From positions 1 through 57,102 of the forward strand of contig CANMLL010000024.1 of the NCBI GenBank assembly GCA_947498775.1: a stretch of 57,102 bases of DNA. Direction: 5' to 3'. Source of the stretch: an uncultured Aquimarina sp. Its GTDB lineage: Bacteria; Bacteroidota; Bacteroidia; Flavobacteriales; Flavobacteriaceae. Below are positions 35,765 through 44,919 of the stretch, piece after piece. Below the pieces are notes generated by a model, which saw only the letters and a list, made by a program, of their open reading frames with translations, made no database searches and was not told the origin of the DNA. The translations under genes were made by a program, and so were the position numbers. Position 1 is the stretch's first letter, and each line of letters starts with the position of its first letter.

Positions 35765-37423
35765 CTATAGCTCAAATTTTTCTAATTCCTTATCAATGTC
35801 TTCATCAAGGTTGTTCTCCTTTTTCTCTTGACTATTGCGTTTTTCTTCTTCCTTTTTCCGCTTTTTTTCTTCTTTTAAACGCTTTTTTTCTTCTTTTTTT
35901 CGACGTTTCTCTTCTGCTTTTTTAGTCTTATCCTGCTCTTTTTGGTACTGTTCGTATTCGGCATCAACGTCAATTTCTTCTTCTTTCTTTTCTTCTTTTT
36001 CTTTGGGCGTATCTTTAGGTTTTTCTTCCTCGATGTTTAATTCTTGCTCCATTTTTTCAAGTTCCTTAAGTTGTTGATCAAGGTCTTCAAGTTCCTGATC
36101 AACTCCTTTGTCCTGTTCCATCTTATCCAATTCGGCATCGATATCTTGTATCATTTTTTCTTTGTCTTTTTCAGCTTTTAGTGCTGCTTTTTCTGCTGCT
36201 CTTGCCTCTTTGGCTTCACGTTTAAGACGTCTAGCTTCTTCCTTTTTGAATTTCTTACCATCTTTTTTATCTATTTTTTCCTGTTCGATACGTTCGCGTT
36301 CCAAACGCTCTTCTGTTCGTCTTTCATCAAGATCTCTTTCCATACCTTCTCTAAAGCTATCATCTTCAAAATCATTTATAAATGGTGTTTTTTCTAATTT
36401 AAGGCTATCGGTTTCATTTTCATCAAATTCATCAAATTCTCCTTCAATTCCATCTTCACCTTCAATATCTTCTTCTTCTTCATCTCCTTCTTTAACACCG
36501 CCTTCTAATCCTGGTTTTTCTATGATTTCATCTTTGGTATGCCAGTCAAATCTATAAGATGCTCCAAAACTGCATGTAAATATAGAAGGAGTGTCTTTAA
36601 AATTAAAAGCAAGATTAGCATCAAATTGTAAATCTTTATCAAACAAGTATGCTCCACCTATCCTCATGATATTATCGCTATAAAAATCACTTTTTTGTAC
36701 TTGGTACTCTAGGAATCCGGCCCATGTATCGTTTATGGTGTGTGTTGCGGTCATAATCAGGCCAAATGCGGGATTTTCGGTAGTTACTTTATCTATAATT
36801 ATATTGGTAACAAACGCCCAATCACCCCCATAACTTGTAAACCAATTATTTTGGGTAACTACTACAAATTTTGGACTAATACTCTGATCTTCAGGAAAGG
36901 TAAATGGATTGTCTGACCCAATAAAATTAACCCCGGCATAGGCAGAAACGGCAGGAATAAGGGTTTTCCATTTAAACCTATGGTGTTCTTTCCAACTCTT
37001 TAGACTTGCATATGTAGAGTCTATTTTCTTGGGTCTTTTGTAGGGATCGTAGATTAAATATTTTGCCCCTATTGTATTGATTTCAAAATCACTCCTGTTT
37101 ATTTTTTGTTCGTTTGCCCCAACGGTCTGAGTAACACCATCTGCTCTAAATCTACCATTTAATCTAATTTCAAGTTGCTCGATAAGAAGCCCGTATCTTA
37201 CAGAATAATCAAAATTAAATACATTGGTCTTGGTGTCAAAAATAGCATGCTTTTCTTTTCCGAAACCAATACCACCTTCTAACTGTAAAACATTATTCCC
37301 AACCGAGAAGGCACCTTGAGAAGTACCGGGTCTATTGGTATTTATCTTCTCGGTATATTGTGCAGAAGCCATTAACCCAAATAGGGAAATGGTTACTAAC
37401 AACAGAATAGATTTAGGGCTCAT
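35765..37423 (-). CDS. Outer-membrane protein with long charged coiled-coil C-terminus
   Basis: About 552 residues from ATG 37423, giving a signal peptide cleaved near MASAQY. Residues ~20-310 are beta-rich and begin YTEKINTNRPGTSQGAFSVG, a start seen in the outer-membrane 'transporter' (MetA-pathway-like) barrel family. Residues ~320-552 are extraordinarily rich in Glu, Lys and Asp with long heptad-like stretches (KRRKKEEKKRLKEEKKRK, DAELDKMEQDKG). The frame continues to 37567 but adds no plausible sequence and overlaps the divergent gene. The tail may span the periplasm or bind cations or the cell wall; this is inference. Confidence 0.72.
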   Translation of the reverse strand: MSPKSILLLVTISLFGLMASAQYTEKINTNRPGTSQGAFSVGNNVLQLEGGIGFGKEKHAIFDTKTNVFNFDYSVRYGLLIEQLEIRLNGRFRADGVTQTVGANEQKINRSDFEINTIGAKYLIYDPYKRPKKIDSTYASLKSWKEHHRFKWKTLIPAVSAYAGVNFIGSDNPFTFPEDQSISPKFVVVTQNNWFTSYGGDWAFVTNIIIDKVTTENPAFGLIMTATHTINDTWAGFLEYQVQKSDFYSDNIMRIGGAYLFDKDLQFDANLAFNFKDTPSIFTCSFGASYRFDWHTKDEIIEKPGLEGGVKEGDEEEEDIEGEDGIEGEFDEFDENETDSLKLEKTPFINDFEDDSFREGMERDLDERRTEERLERERIEQEKIDKKDGKKFKKEEARRLKREAKEARAAEKAALKAEKDKEKMIQDIDAELDKMEQDKGVDQELEDLDQQLKELEKMEQELNIEEEKPKDTPKEKEEKKEEEIDVDAEYEQYQKEQDKTKKAEEKRRKKEEKKRLKEEKKRKKEEEKRNSQEKKENNLDEDIDKELEKFEL

Positions 37424-37523
37424 ATTCAATATATTTGGTTCAAATATAGCAGATTTTATCATTTTTTTAGGATTGTCTGCCTGTAATTGTATAGAGAGTT
37501 CCTTATTTTTGAAAAAAAATGAT

Positions 37524-37793
37524 ATGCAAGAAGCTTCTCTACAAGGAGTGTTAAAGGTAATTCTCATTATATTACTAATATATTACGGACTAAAGGTATT
37601 AACGCGTTTATTTGGTCCTCTATTGTTCAGGTATGTCACAAAGAAAGCAGGAGAAAAATTTCAACAACAATTTGGCCAACACCAAGATCCCAAACAATCT
37701 GCAGAAGGAGATGTTACTATTGAAAAAAAACCAAAACACAAATCTTCTAATAAAGATGTGGGAGAGTATATAGATTATGAAGAATTAGATTAA
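37524..37793 (+). CDS. DUF4834 family small membrane protein
   Basis: The 89-residue protein starts MQEASLQGVLKVILIILLIYY, has a single transmembrane helix (about 7-28, extending into KVLTRLFGPLLFRYV), then a basic and hydrophilic tail ending GEYIDYEELD. I recognise it as DUF4834, a flavobacterial family of unknown function. The frame is open from 37335, but the upstream part runs back over the divergent gene's start, so ATG 37524 is preferred. It precedes the YfhO gene by ~140 bases on the same strand. Confidence 0.8.
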   Translation: MQEASLQGVLKVILIILLIYYGLKVLTRLFGPLLFRYVTKKAGEKFQQQFGQHQDPKQSAEGDVTIEKKPKHKSSNKDVGEYIDYEELD

Positions 37794-37930
37794 TTACTAC
37801 TCACTTTTAACTACTTACAAAACTTCTATTTTTTTATTTAAGATGTATCTCTTAAAAATATGTCTGGATTATCATAGAAGTTACTTATATTTTTTAATTT
37901 GGCGCTTCATTTAGTAAACTTGCACACATC

Positions 37931-40372
37931 ATGTCTTTAATAAAAAGATTCTTACCTCATATACTAGTCATTTTTGGTTTTATCATCGTTTCTTTATTAT
38001 ACTTCAACCCAGTTCTTAGTGGGAAAGTACTGTATCAAAATGATATAAAGCTGTATCAAAGTATGGCGAAACAACAAAATGATCATAGGGCCAAAACAGG
38101 AGAGGAGACCTATTGGAATAATTCGGCTTTTGGTGGAATGCCTACATATCAAATAGGGGCTAGGTTTCCGCATGATTATATGGACAAACTGGACCGTTTG
38201 ATTCGTTTTTTACCTAGACCTGCAGATTATCTTTTTCTGTACCTGCTAAGTTTCTATGTTTTGATGCTGGTGATGCGAGTTCCATGGAGAATGGGTGTTT
38301 TAGGAGCTCTGGCTTTTGGATTTTCGGCTTATCTGATTATAATTATTGGTGTTGGTCATAACTCTAAGGCTCATGCTATTGCTTATTTTCCTTTGGTAAT
38401 TGCCGGGATAGTATTAGTTTTTCAAAAACGATATCTCTGGGGGTCGGTCTTAACTGCGCTTGCAATGGGACTAGAAATACAGGCAAATCATTATCAAATG
38501 ACCTACTATTTAGGGCTCTTGGTGCTGGTTTTAGGAATGTCATATTTAATCGATGCTATAAAAAAGAAAGAGTTGCCACACTTTTTTAAATCAATTGGTT
38601 TGCTTATTGCAGCCGTTTTACTGGGTTTGGCAACCAATGCTACCACTTTATTGTCAACATCAGAATATGTAGATACTAGCATACGCGGCAAGAATTTCTT
38701 GGCAGATGATACGACACGTTCTTCAGAGAAAAATGGTTTGGATTATGATTATATTACTGAATATAGTTACGGAAAATTAGAATCGTTAAACCTATTTATC
38801 CCTAAATTGATGGGGTTAGGAAGAGCTTCTGATCTTGGAAATGACTCTGCCTTTTATCAAAAATTGATTGCGTTGGGACAATCCCCAGAGCAGGCAAATT
38901 ACTATGCGCAGGGCACTTCATTATATTGGGGAGCGCAACCTTTTGTAGAGGCTCCTCCATATTTGGGAATTACTGTCGTGTTTTTAGCACTTTTGGGACT
39001 TCTACTGATTAAAGGAAGGCTGCGATGGTGGCTTTTGGGCGGAATGATTTTGTCACTTACCTTAAGTTGGGGAAAAAACTTCGAGTTTTTAACACGCTTT
39101 TTTATAGATTATTTCCCTTTATATAATAAGTTTAGAGCAGTTTCAAGTATCCAGGTGATTCTCGAACTATTAGTACCTATTGCTGCTGTTTTTGGACTTC
39201 ACCGATTTTTTAATGATAAAATTCCGTTTGAAGAGAAACAAAAGAAGTTTTTGATTTCTTTGGGTGTCTTTGGAGGCCTGTGTCTACTATTTCTATTGTT
39301 TGGAGGGAGTTTATTCAATTTTAAATCACCATCCGAAGTGCAATTGGCCATTGAGCAACCTATTATTTTTGATGCCATCAAAGAAGATCGAATTACCATT
39401 ATGAAAAGTGATACGCTACGATCATTGGTTTTCATTATTTTGATAGGAAGCGTTTTGTGGTTGATGCTCAAGAAAAAACTTTCTGAAAATATTGCTTTGG
39501 TGTGTTTGGGTGTTTTGATCGTTGTCGATTTGGTTACTGTAGATCGACGAAGCGTTGATGAAAAAAGTTTTATCTCTAAAAGAGAATATAGAACATTCTT
39601 TCAGCCTACCAGCGTTGATAAGGAAATAATGAAAGATGGTTCTTATTATCGCGTATTGGATCAGGCACGAGGGTTTAATAATTCTCATGTTAATAGCTTT
39701 TTCAATGCAATAAATGGATACACAGCGGTTCGCCCAAGAAAAATGGAGGATGTGTATTTTGGACATATCGCCAAAGGCAATCTTGAAGTTATAAATATGC
39801 TTAATGTAAAATACATTATTCAACAAAATAAAGAAGGAAAGTTTGAGGCTCAGCAAAACCCTTCTGTTAATGGTCCCGCTTGGTTTGTTGATGAAATTAG
39901 GTATGTTGATGATTATACATCTGAATTTAATGCTCTTGGTACAATTAAAACAAAGGAAACTGCACTAGTTAGAAAGGAGTTTAAAGATGAATTAGGATCG
40001 TTTAAAACTGGTAAAGACAGTGTTTCAACAATCTCTATTTCTAAAACAATGCCCAATCACCTGGCGTATAATGCATATGCTGCCCAACCTGGATTTGTGG
40101 TTTTTTCTGAAACGTATTACAAAGATGGGTGGAAGGCTTTTATCAATGATGAAGAACAGCCTATATATCCGGTTAACTATATGCTTAGAGGGTTGAAAGT
40201 ACCACAAGGAAAACATAAGATTGAATTTAGATTTGAACCACAAGTTGTAAAAACGGGAAGCACTATTACTTTAACGAGCTTTATCATTTTTATCTTAGTA
40301 GTTATTGTTGGATTGTTTTTTCAATACAAGAAAACGGGTAGTTTACTATCTTTAACAAAAGAAGATAAGTAA
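37931..40372 (+). CDS. YfhO family polytopic membrane protein
   Basis: The 813-residue protein has about twelve transmembrane helices in its first two thirds and a last one at the C-terminus. A large soluble domain lies at about 540-770 (FNAINGYTAVRPRKMEDVYFGHIAKGNLEVINMLNVKYIIQ). This is the YfhO layout, related to GT-C lipid-linked-sugar glycosyltransferases. YfhO acts in lipoteichoic-acid glycosylation in Bacillus; here it probably transfers a sugar from a lipid carrier to an envelope polymer. It is followed, eight bases after its stop, by a glycosyltransferase gene and then a flippase gene, consistent with a surface-glycan set. Confidence 0.88.
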   Translation: MSLIKRFLPHILVIFGFIIVSLLYFNPVLSGKVLYQNDIKLYQSMAKQQNDHRAKTGEETYWNNSAFGGMPTYQIGARFPHDYMDKLDRLIRFLPRPADYLFLYLLSFYVLMLVMRVPWRMGVLGALAFGFSAYLIIIIGVGHNSKAHAIAYFPLVIAGIVLVFQKRYLWGSVLTALAMGLEIQANHYQMTYYLGLLVLVLGMSYLIDAIKKKELPHFFKSIGLLIAAVLLGLATNATTLLSTSEYVDTSIRGKNFLADDTTRSSEKNGLDYDYITEYSYGKLESLNLFIPKLMGLGRASDLGNDSAFYQKLIALGQSPEQANYYAQGTSLYWGAQPFVEAPPYLGITVVFLALLGLLLIKGRLRWWLLGGMILSLTLSWGKNFEFLTRFFIDYFPLYNKFRAVSSIQVILELLVPIAAVFGLHRFFNDKIPFEEKQKKFLISLGVFGGLCLLFLLFGGSLFNFKSPSEVQLAIEQPIIFDAIKEDRITIMKSDTLRSLVFIILIGSVLWLMLKKKLSENIALVCLGVLIVVDLVTVDRRSVDEKSFISKREYRTFFQPTSVDKEIMKDGSYYRVLDQARGFNNSHVNSFFNAINGYTAVRPRKMEDVYFGHIAKGNLEVINMLNVKYIIQQNKEGKFEAQQNPSVNGPAWFVDEIRYVDDYTSEFNALGTIKTKETALVRKEFKDELGSFKTGKDSVSTISISKTMPNHLAYNAYAAQPGFVVFSETYYKDGWKAFINDEEQPIYPVNYMLRGLKVPQGKHKIEFRFEPQVVKTGSTITLTSFIIFILVVIVGLFFQYKKTGSLLSLTKEDK

Positions 40373-40380
40373 CGTACATT

Positions 40381-41667
40381 TTGAAAGTACTGATCATTAC
40401 ATATTATTGGCCCCCGGCAGGTGGTCCTGGAGTACAGCGATGGCTTAAATTTGTAAAATATTTTAGAGATTTTGATATCGAACCTGTTGTGTATATTCCA
40501 CAAAATCCGACATATGCTTTAGTAGACAATTCTTTACAGTCTGAAATTCCTGAAGGAATAACGATACTTAAACGGTCGATATTCGAACCGTATCGTTTTG
40601 CTCATATGTTTTCAAAAAAAGAAACCAAAACAATTAGTAAAGGGATTATTGCCAACAAAGAGAAGCAGTCATTGATTCAGAAAATACTATTATTTATAAG
40701 AGGAAACTTTTTTATCCCCGATGCCCGAAGGTTTTGGATACGACCATCTGTCAAGTATCTAAAAAAGTACCTTTCAGAAAATAAAATTGCCGCTATAGTT
40801 ACCACCGGACCACCTCACAGCGTTCATCTTATTGGAATGGAGCTAAAAAAGCAGTTGGGCATTAATTGGATTGCAGATTTTAGAGACCCATGGACAACTA
40901 TTGGGTACCATAATCAACTAAAACTTACCAAAAAATCGGTAGCAAAGCATAAGATTTTAGAAAAAGAAGTGTTACATAATACAGATCATATTATCGTAAC
41001 AAGTTTTACAACCAAAGAAGAGTTTAAAGAAATAACAAATCGCCCGGTATCAGTCATTACCAATGGTTATGATCAAGAAAATATTGCAAAAGTAACTCTA
41101 GACGATAAATTCACGGTTTCGCACATTGGATCACTGTTATCTGGCCGAAACCCTAAGAATTTATGGGGCGCATTGTATGATCTTACTCAAGAAAATTCTG
41201 CTTTTGCGAAAGCATTTCAATTACGATTAGTGGGAGCGGTAAGTGATGACGTGCTAGCGGCTATCAAAGAAGCAGGGTTATCCGATTTTTTGGAGCTGAA
41301 AGGATATGTTTCTCATCAGGAAGCCATAACACTTCAAAGAAGTTCGCAGGTGTTGCTGTTAATAGAAATTGATAGTGAAGAAACAAGATGTATTGTTCCG
41401 GGTAAATTATTTGAATATATGATCTCTAAACGCCCAATTTTGGCAATGGGGTCCCAAGGCGCAGATATTTCGAGATTGATTTCTGAAACAAATTCTGGAT
41501 ACTTTTTTGAATACAATCAGTATTCAGCTATGAAATCACGTATATTAGAATATTTTATACTCTTTCAGGAAGGAAAATTAATAACTGAAGTTAACGGAGT
41601 AGAACAATATAGTAGGAGGGAATTGACCAAAAAAATGGCACAAGTAATCAAAGGGATGAATACTTAA
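40381..41667 (+). CDS. GT-B glycosyltransferase (family 4-like)
   Basis: The 428-residue protein starts KVLIITYYWPPAGGPGVQRW, a typical GT4-like N-terminus, with IADFRDPW and TTGPPHSVHLIG in the acceptor lobe. The donor lobe has FTVSHIGSLLSGRNP, LLLIEID and CIVPGKLFEYMISKRPILA with the usual Glu pair. It would add a sugar to a surface-polysaccharide or lipid acceptor on the cytoplasmic side. The start is probably TTG at 40381, eight bases after the YfhO stop; no in-frame ATG gives a full N-terminal strand. It sits between YfhO and a flippase. Confidence 0.88.
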   Translation: MKVLIITYYWPPAGGPGVQRWLKFVKYFRDFDIEPVVYIPQNPTYALVDNSLQSEIPEGITILKRSIFEPYRFAHMFSKKETKTISKGIIANKEKQSLIQKILLFIRGNFFIPDARRFWIRPSVKYLKKYLSENKIAAIVTTGPPHSVHLIGMELKKQLGINWIADFRDPWTTIGYHNQLKLTKKSVAKHKILEKEVLHNTDHIIVTSFTTKEEFKEITNRPVSVITNGYDQENIAKVTLDDKFTVSHIGSLLSGRNPKNLWGALYDLTQENSAFAKAFQLRLVGAVSDDVLAAIKEAGLSDFLELKGYVSHQEAITLQRSSQVLLLIEIDSEETRCIVPGKLFEYMISKRPILAMGSQGADISRLISETNSGYFFEYNQYSAMKSRILEYFILFQEGKLITEVNGVEQYSRRELTKKMAQVIKGMNT

Positions 41668-41785
41668 AAGATAAAAAGTAAGCATCGAGGTATTGCTCTC
41701 TTCTCGGGCCGAGTAGAAAGATGTTTACTCATATACATCCTGACTCCACTCGGTGTGGTAGTAAAAAAACAAAATATAGTTTAGT

Positions 41786-43243
41786 GTGGGAGTAGTAGTT
41801 AATCAATCTATAAAAAATGTAATCATTACCTGTTTTGGGTTTGGTATTGGGGCAATAAACACGTTGTTCTTGTTTACTAATTTCATGGATGAAAAACACT
41901 ATGGTTTGGTTGCCTACCTTATTTCTGCTTCAAATTTGATATGGCCCTTACTGGCTTTTGGGGTTCATAATACCTTAATTAAGTTTTTTTCGTCATATAC
42001 AAACGTGCATCAACAAAACAGGTTTTTGACTCAGATGCTTATTCTTCCATTTCTTATCGCTTTGATTCTTGGATTGATCGGGATATTATTTTATACTTCT
42101 ATCCTTGGTTTTATTAGTAACGAAAATCAGATTGTTGCACCCTATGTTTGGACGATCTTTGTTTTGGCATTTGCTCTCTCGTATTTTGAAGTGTTTTTTG
42201 CCTGGTCTAAGGTGAAGCTTAAAAGTGTTTTTGGTAATGTAATGAAAGAACTTTTTTTGAGAGTTTTTACAAGTTTGCTTTTACTTCTTGTATATTTCAA
42301 AGTATTAACCATTGATCAGTTTATTTATGGCTTGGTGATTGTCTATTTGCTACGGACCTTACTAATGAAATTTTATGCCTTTAGTCTACATCGATTTACT
42401 CCAAGATTTTCATTACCTGATAATTACGTTTCAGTTTTCAAATATACTTTTTTGATATTGATAGCAGGATCGGTAGCCTCTTTGTTGATTGATTTAGATA
42501 AAGTAATGATCAAAGAGTTTCTTCCAATAGAAAATGTTGCCAAATACGGAATCTGTGCATATATCGCCAGTGTTATTATTATTCCATCTAGAGCGATGCA
42601 TCAAATTACGTATCCGCTCACTGCGAAATTAATTAATGAAAAATCTTTTGACCAATTGAGAACGCTTTATAAAAAAAGCTCACTAAACCTCATGGTGATT
42701 AGCGGGTTATTGTTTGTATTGATCCTATGTAATGTAAAGCAATTGTTTGAAATTATTCCCGATGAATATCAACTTTTTATTTGGGTAGTAGTACTTATAG
42801 GAGTCACAAAACTATTCGATAACGTATTAGGAAACAACAATTCGATTTTATACAATTCAGATTTCTACCGTATTGTCTTGTATATAGGAATTGGTATGGC
42901 AATACTTTCGTTTGTGTTAAATCTGGTTTGCATTCGTTTATACGGAGTTGAAGGAGCTGCTATTGCGACTTTTAGTGCGGTATTTTGTTATAATTTGGCA
43001 AAGTTATGGATTGTAAAAGCTAAGTTTAAAATGCATCCGTTTTCAAAGAATACCGTATTAGGATTATTTTTGATTGTTGTTTTTACTTTTGGTTTTTACT
43101 ATTGGGATTTTCAGTTTCACCCAATAGCCAATATCGCATTAAAAAGTATGCTGATAGGAGGGTTGTATACCGCGGTATTATATACTCTAAAAATATCACC
43201 TGACATTAATGCCATTATAAAGAAAATCCCTCGAGGTGCGTAA
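41786..43243 (+). CDS. Polysaccharide flippase (Wzx/MATE-like oligosaccharide exporter)
   Basis: The 485-residue protein has about 14 transmembrane helices and begins NQSIKNVIITCFGFGIGAINTLFLF, the start seen in Bacteroidota lipopolysaccharide biosynthesis / O-antigen flippases. SLLIDLDKVMIKEFLPIENVAKYGICAYIAS corresponds to the conserved centre of the fold. It would flip lipid-linked oligosaccharide to the periplasm. The start is a GTG at 41786. It follows the glycosyltransferase gene by 118 bases, a gap containing short GC-rich palindromes but no gene. Confidence 0.85.
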   Translation: MGVVVNQSIKNVIITCFGFGIGAINTLFLFTNFMDEKHYGLVAYLISASNLIWPLLAFGVHNTLIKFFSSYTNVHQQNRFLTQMLILPFLIALILGLIGILFYTSILGFISNENQIVAPYVWTIFVLAFALSYFEVFFAWSKVKLKSVFGNVMKELFLRVFTSLLLLLVYFKVLTIDQFIYGLVIVYLLRTLLMKFYAFSLHRFTPRFSLPDNYVSVFKYTFLILIAGSVASLLIDLDKVMIKEFLPIENVAKYGICAYIASVIIIPSRAMHQITYPLTAKLINEKSFDQLRTLYKKSSLNLMVISGLLFVLILCNVKQLFEIIPDEYQLFIWVVVLIGVTKLFDNVLGNNNSILYNSDFYRIVLYIGIGMAILSFVLNLVCIRLYGVEGAAIATFSAVFCYNLAKLWIVKAKFKMHPFSKNTVLGLFLIVVFTFGFYYWDFQFHPIANIALKSMLIGGLYTAVLYTLKISPDINAIIKKIPRGA

Positions 43244-43265
43244 GCATACATCTCTGAGGGATTTT
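43223..43265. terminator. Bidirectional terminator at the flippase gene end
   Basis: AAAATCCCTC and GAGGGATTTT flank the flippase stop codon with an inner partial stem. The A and T runs on the two sides could serve both the flippase gene and the convergent repeat-protein gene. Confidence 0.8.
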
Positions 43266-43307
43266 CCAACTAACCAACCAAAAAAATAAATGTTCTTTAT
43301 GTCTTCT

Positions 43308-44612
43308 CTAGCTTCTACTTCTGGCACTACGTGATCTAGTATTACTTGATCTAGTATTATTTGATCTTGTGTACCCTTTAGAAGTATTGCTTCTTTGCTT
43401 ATTTACTGTTGACCTGGACTTATTTGTTCCTTTACCAGTACTATTATAACGACTGTTATTAGAACGTTTTGTTACATTTCCAGAATATTTTCTATTTGTA
43501 TTTGCAGGTCTTTTAACCTGAGTTCTATTATTATTTTGGTACTTAGATCTACTAGTACCTTGAGACCTGGATGCTACGGCTTTTCTGTTTTTTTGTGTAG
43601 TTTGTACTCTTTGTCTAGGTTGTGTACTTCTATTGTTTGATTGTACTCTAGATTTTGATTGCACATTTCTACTTACTGTACGCGTTCTATTATTTGGTGT
43701 AACAGAACGAGTTCTACTTACAGTTCTGTTACTGTTATTTACAGATCTACCTCGTGTAACATTGTTTTTACCATAATGATTAGATCTACTTCTTGTTACA
43801 TTTCTTGTTCCATAGTTACTAGATCTACTACGTGTAATTTTACTATAGTTACGATCGTTTCTTTTATACATTTCTGCTCTATGACCTCTATTTCTATAGT
43901 TCAAAGCTCTTGCATTAGAAACTCTATACCCTCTGTTATAACTTGTTATCCTGTTATGAGGTCTATAATAATTACGACTTCTATAGGGTCTATGATAATA
44001 CCCATTATAATAGTTGTTTCTGTATACAGTATATGAACATCTGTAAGGGTTATAATATCTTCTGTAAGGTCTATTGTATACGATACATCTGCTCACAATT
44101 GGCACAGTAAAATATGCATGAAACGGTCTGTATACATAATGTCTGTTATAACTATTGATGAAACCTGTAAAGTTTAAAAAATTTCCGTAACTGTTATAAT
44201 GAACATACAAGCCACCAACTCGTGAAATACGTCCCCAACGGTTGTAGTTTATATATACGTCACCGGCCTGTATAATTCTACCATAGTGATCATAAAAGAT
44301 CGGTGTGTTTTCGATTTGCACGACAGCACCATAATCATCATATTGTACATAGGCATCATAATTATACCCCGAATTAAAACTTATGTTTACCCCTGGAGCA
44401 TTTACACCAACACTCACACCGCCTCTTTGACCATTAAGGTAAAAATCGAATTGCCCATCGGCATATATCGAAAAATCAACTCCTCCTTCAGTAAAGATGA
44501 AAGATCTTCCGTTATTATTGTAACGAGTAGATGTTTCTGTATTCGTTTCTGATGCATTAGCAATAAAAGTCGCTAACAATAAGCCAGTAAAAAGTAAAAC
44601 AACATTTTTCAT
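43308..44612 (-). CDS. Exported protein with four 16-residue Tyr/Gly repeats and Arg/Ser/Asn-rich tail
   Basis: The 434-residue protein has a signal peptide (cleaved near NASET). A short strand domain (FIFTEGGVDFSIYADGQFDFYL) is followed by four back-to-back 16-residue repeats at 91-106, 107-122, 123-138 and 139-154, pattern Y-[DN]-x-[YW]-G-x-hydrophobic-x-x-x-x-x-x-hydrophobic-hydrophobic-x (e.g. YNRWGRISRVGGLYVH). Residues ~160-434 are a low-complexity basic tail full of Arg, Ser, Asn and Tyr (TRSRS, RSARSRS). No named family is recognised. A distant paralog with an acidic tail is at 48986-49639, and both genes have sigma-54-like sites upstream. The tail may bind nucleic acid or acidic glycan; this is inference. 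Confidence 0.7.
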   Translation of the reverse strand: MKNVVLLFTGLLLATFIANASETNTETSTRYNNNGRSFIFTEGGVDFSIYADGQFDFYLNGQRGGVSVGVNAPGVNISFNSGYNYDAYVQYDDYGAVVQIENTPIFYDHYGRIIQAGDVYINYNRWGRISRVGGLYVHYNSYGNFLNFTGFINSYNRHYVYRPFHAYFTVPIVSRCIVYNRPYRRYYNPYRCSYTVYRNNYYNGYYHRPYRSRNYYRPHNRITSYNRGYRVSNARALNYRNRGHRAEMYKRNDRNYSKITRSRSSNYGTRNVTRSRSNHYGKNNVTRGRSVNNSNRTVSRTRSVTPNNRTRTVSRNVQSKSRVQSNNRSTQPRQRVQTTQKNRKAVASRSQGTSRSKYQNNNRTQVKRPANTNRKYSGNVTKRSNNSRYNSTGKGTNKSRSTVNKQRSNTSKGYTRSNNTRSSNTRSRSARSRS

Positions 44613-44647
44613 AATTCGTGATTTTATTTGATGTTCACTTTTATAGT

Positions 44648-44663
44648 AGCAAGCAGCGTGCCA
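44648..44663 (-). promoter_or_regulatory. Sigma-54-type -24/-12 promoter
   Basis: On the minus strand this reads TGGCACGCTGCTTGCT, exactly the TGGCACG-N4-TTGCW consensus for sigma-54 (RpoN), preceded by a T tract. Transcription would begin near 44638, about 26 bases before the ATG at 44612. An NtrC-type activator should control it; none is encoded in the window. Confidence 0.75.
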
Positions 44664-44919
44664 AAAAATTAAAGTTCTAAAAATCAGATAATTAATTTTT
44701 TATTGACCTAAGATTTGGGTTTAGAACCCTGTAATTTTATTGGATTACTTTGGTAATTCTAAAAACATCTATTTTTCAATTTAGTTAGTGAAGTGATTTA
44801 AAAATTATTTACATGTCGGTCGCTGATACTTGTAACCAAATAACTTTTAACAAATAACAAAAAAAGCAATGTATTGGGTATCAAAACCTCTACACTTATG
44901 GTGCAGCGTAGTTTAGTTT
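44664..44919. other. Gene-free AT-rich stretch
   Basis: Between the sigma-54-type site and the AraC regulator's stop codon there is no plausible gene. A short stem (GGGTT..AACCC near 44718) is the only structure seen, and it may contain activator binding sites for the sigma-54 promoter. Confidence 0.4.

Noticed and set aside
35835..36557. Ser/Phe-rich plus-strand frames of 80 and 149 codons
   Set aside because: They are complements of the Lys/Glu-rich coiled-coil coding region on the minus strand; no start signals and composition explained by the real gene.
41668..41785. Small GC-rich palindromes before the flippase gene
   Set aside because: CTCGGGCCGAG and a nearby ACTCCAC..GTGGTAGT pair suggest local hairpins, but no second copy is seen and no terminator T run follows.
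43659..44036. 125-codon plus-strand frame rich in Ser, Thr, Ile
   Set aside because: Antisense to the Arg/Ser/Tyr-rich tail of the repeat protein; no family likeness.
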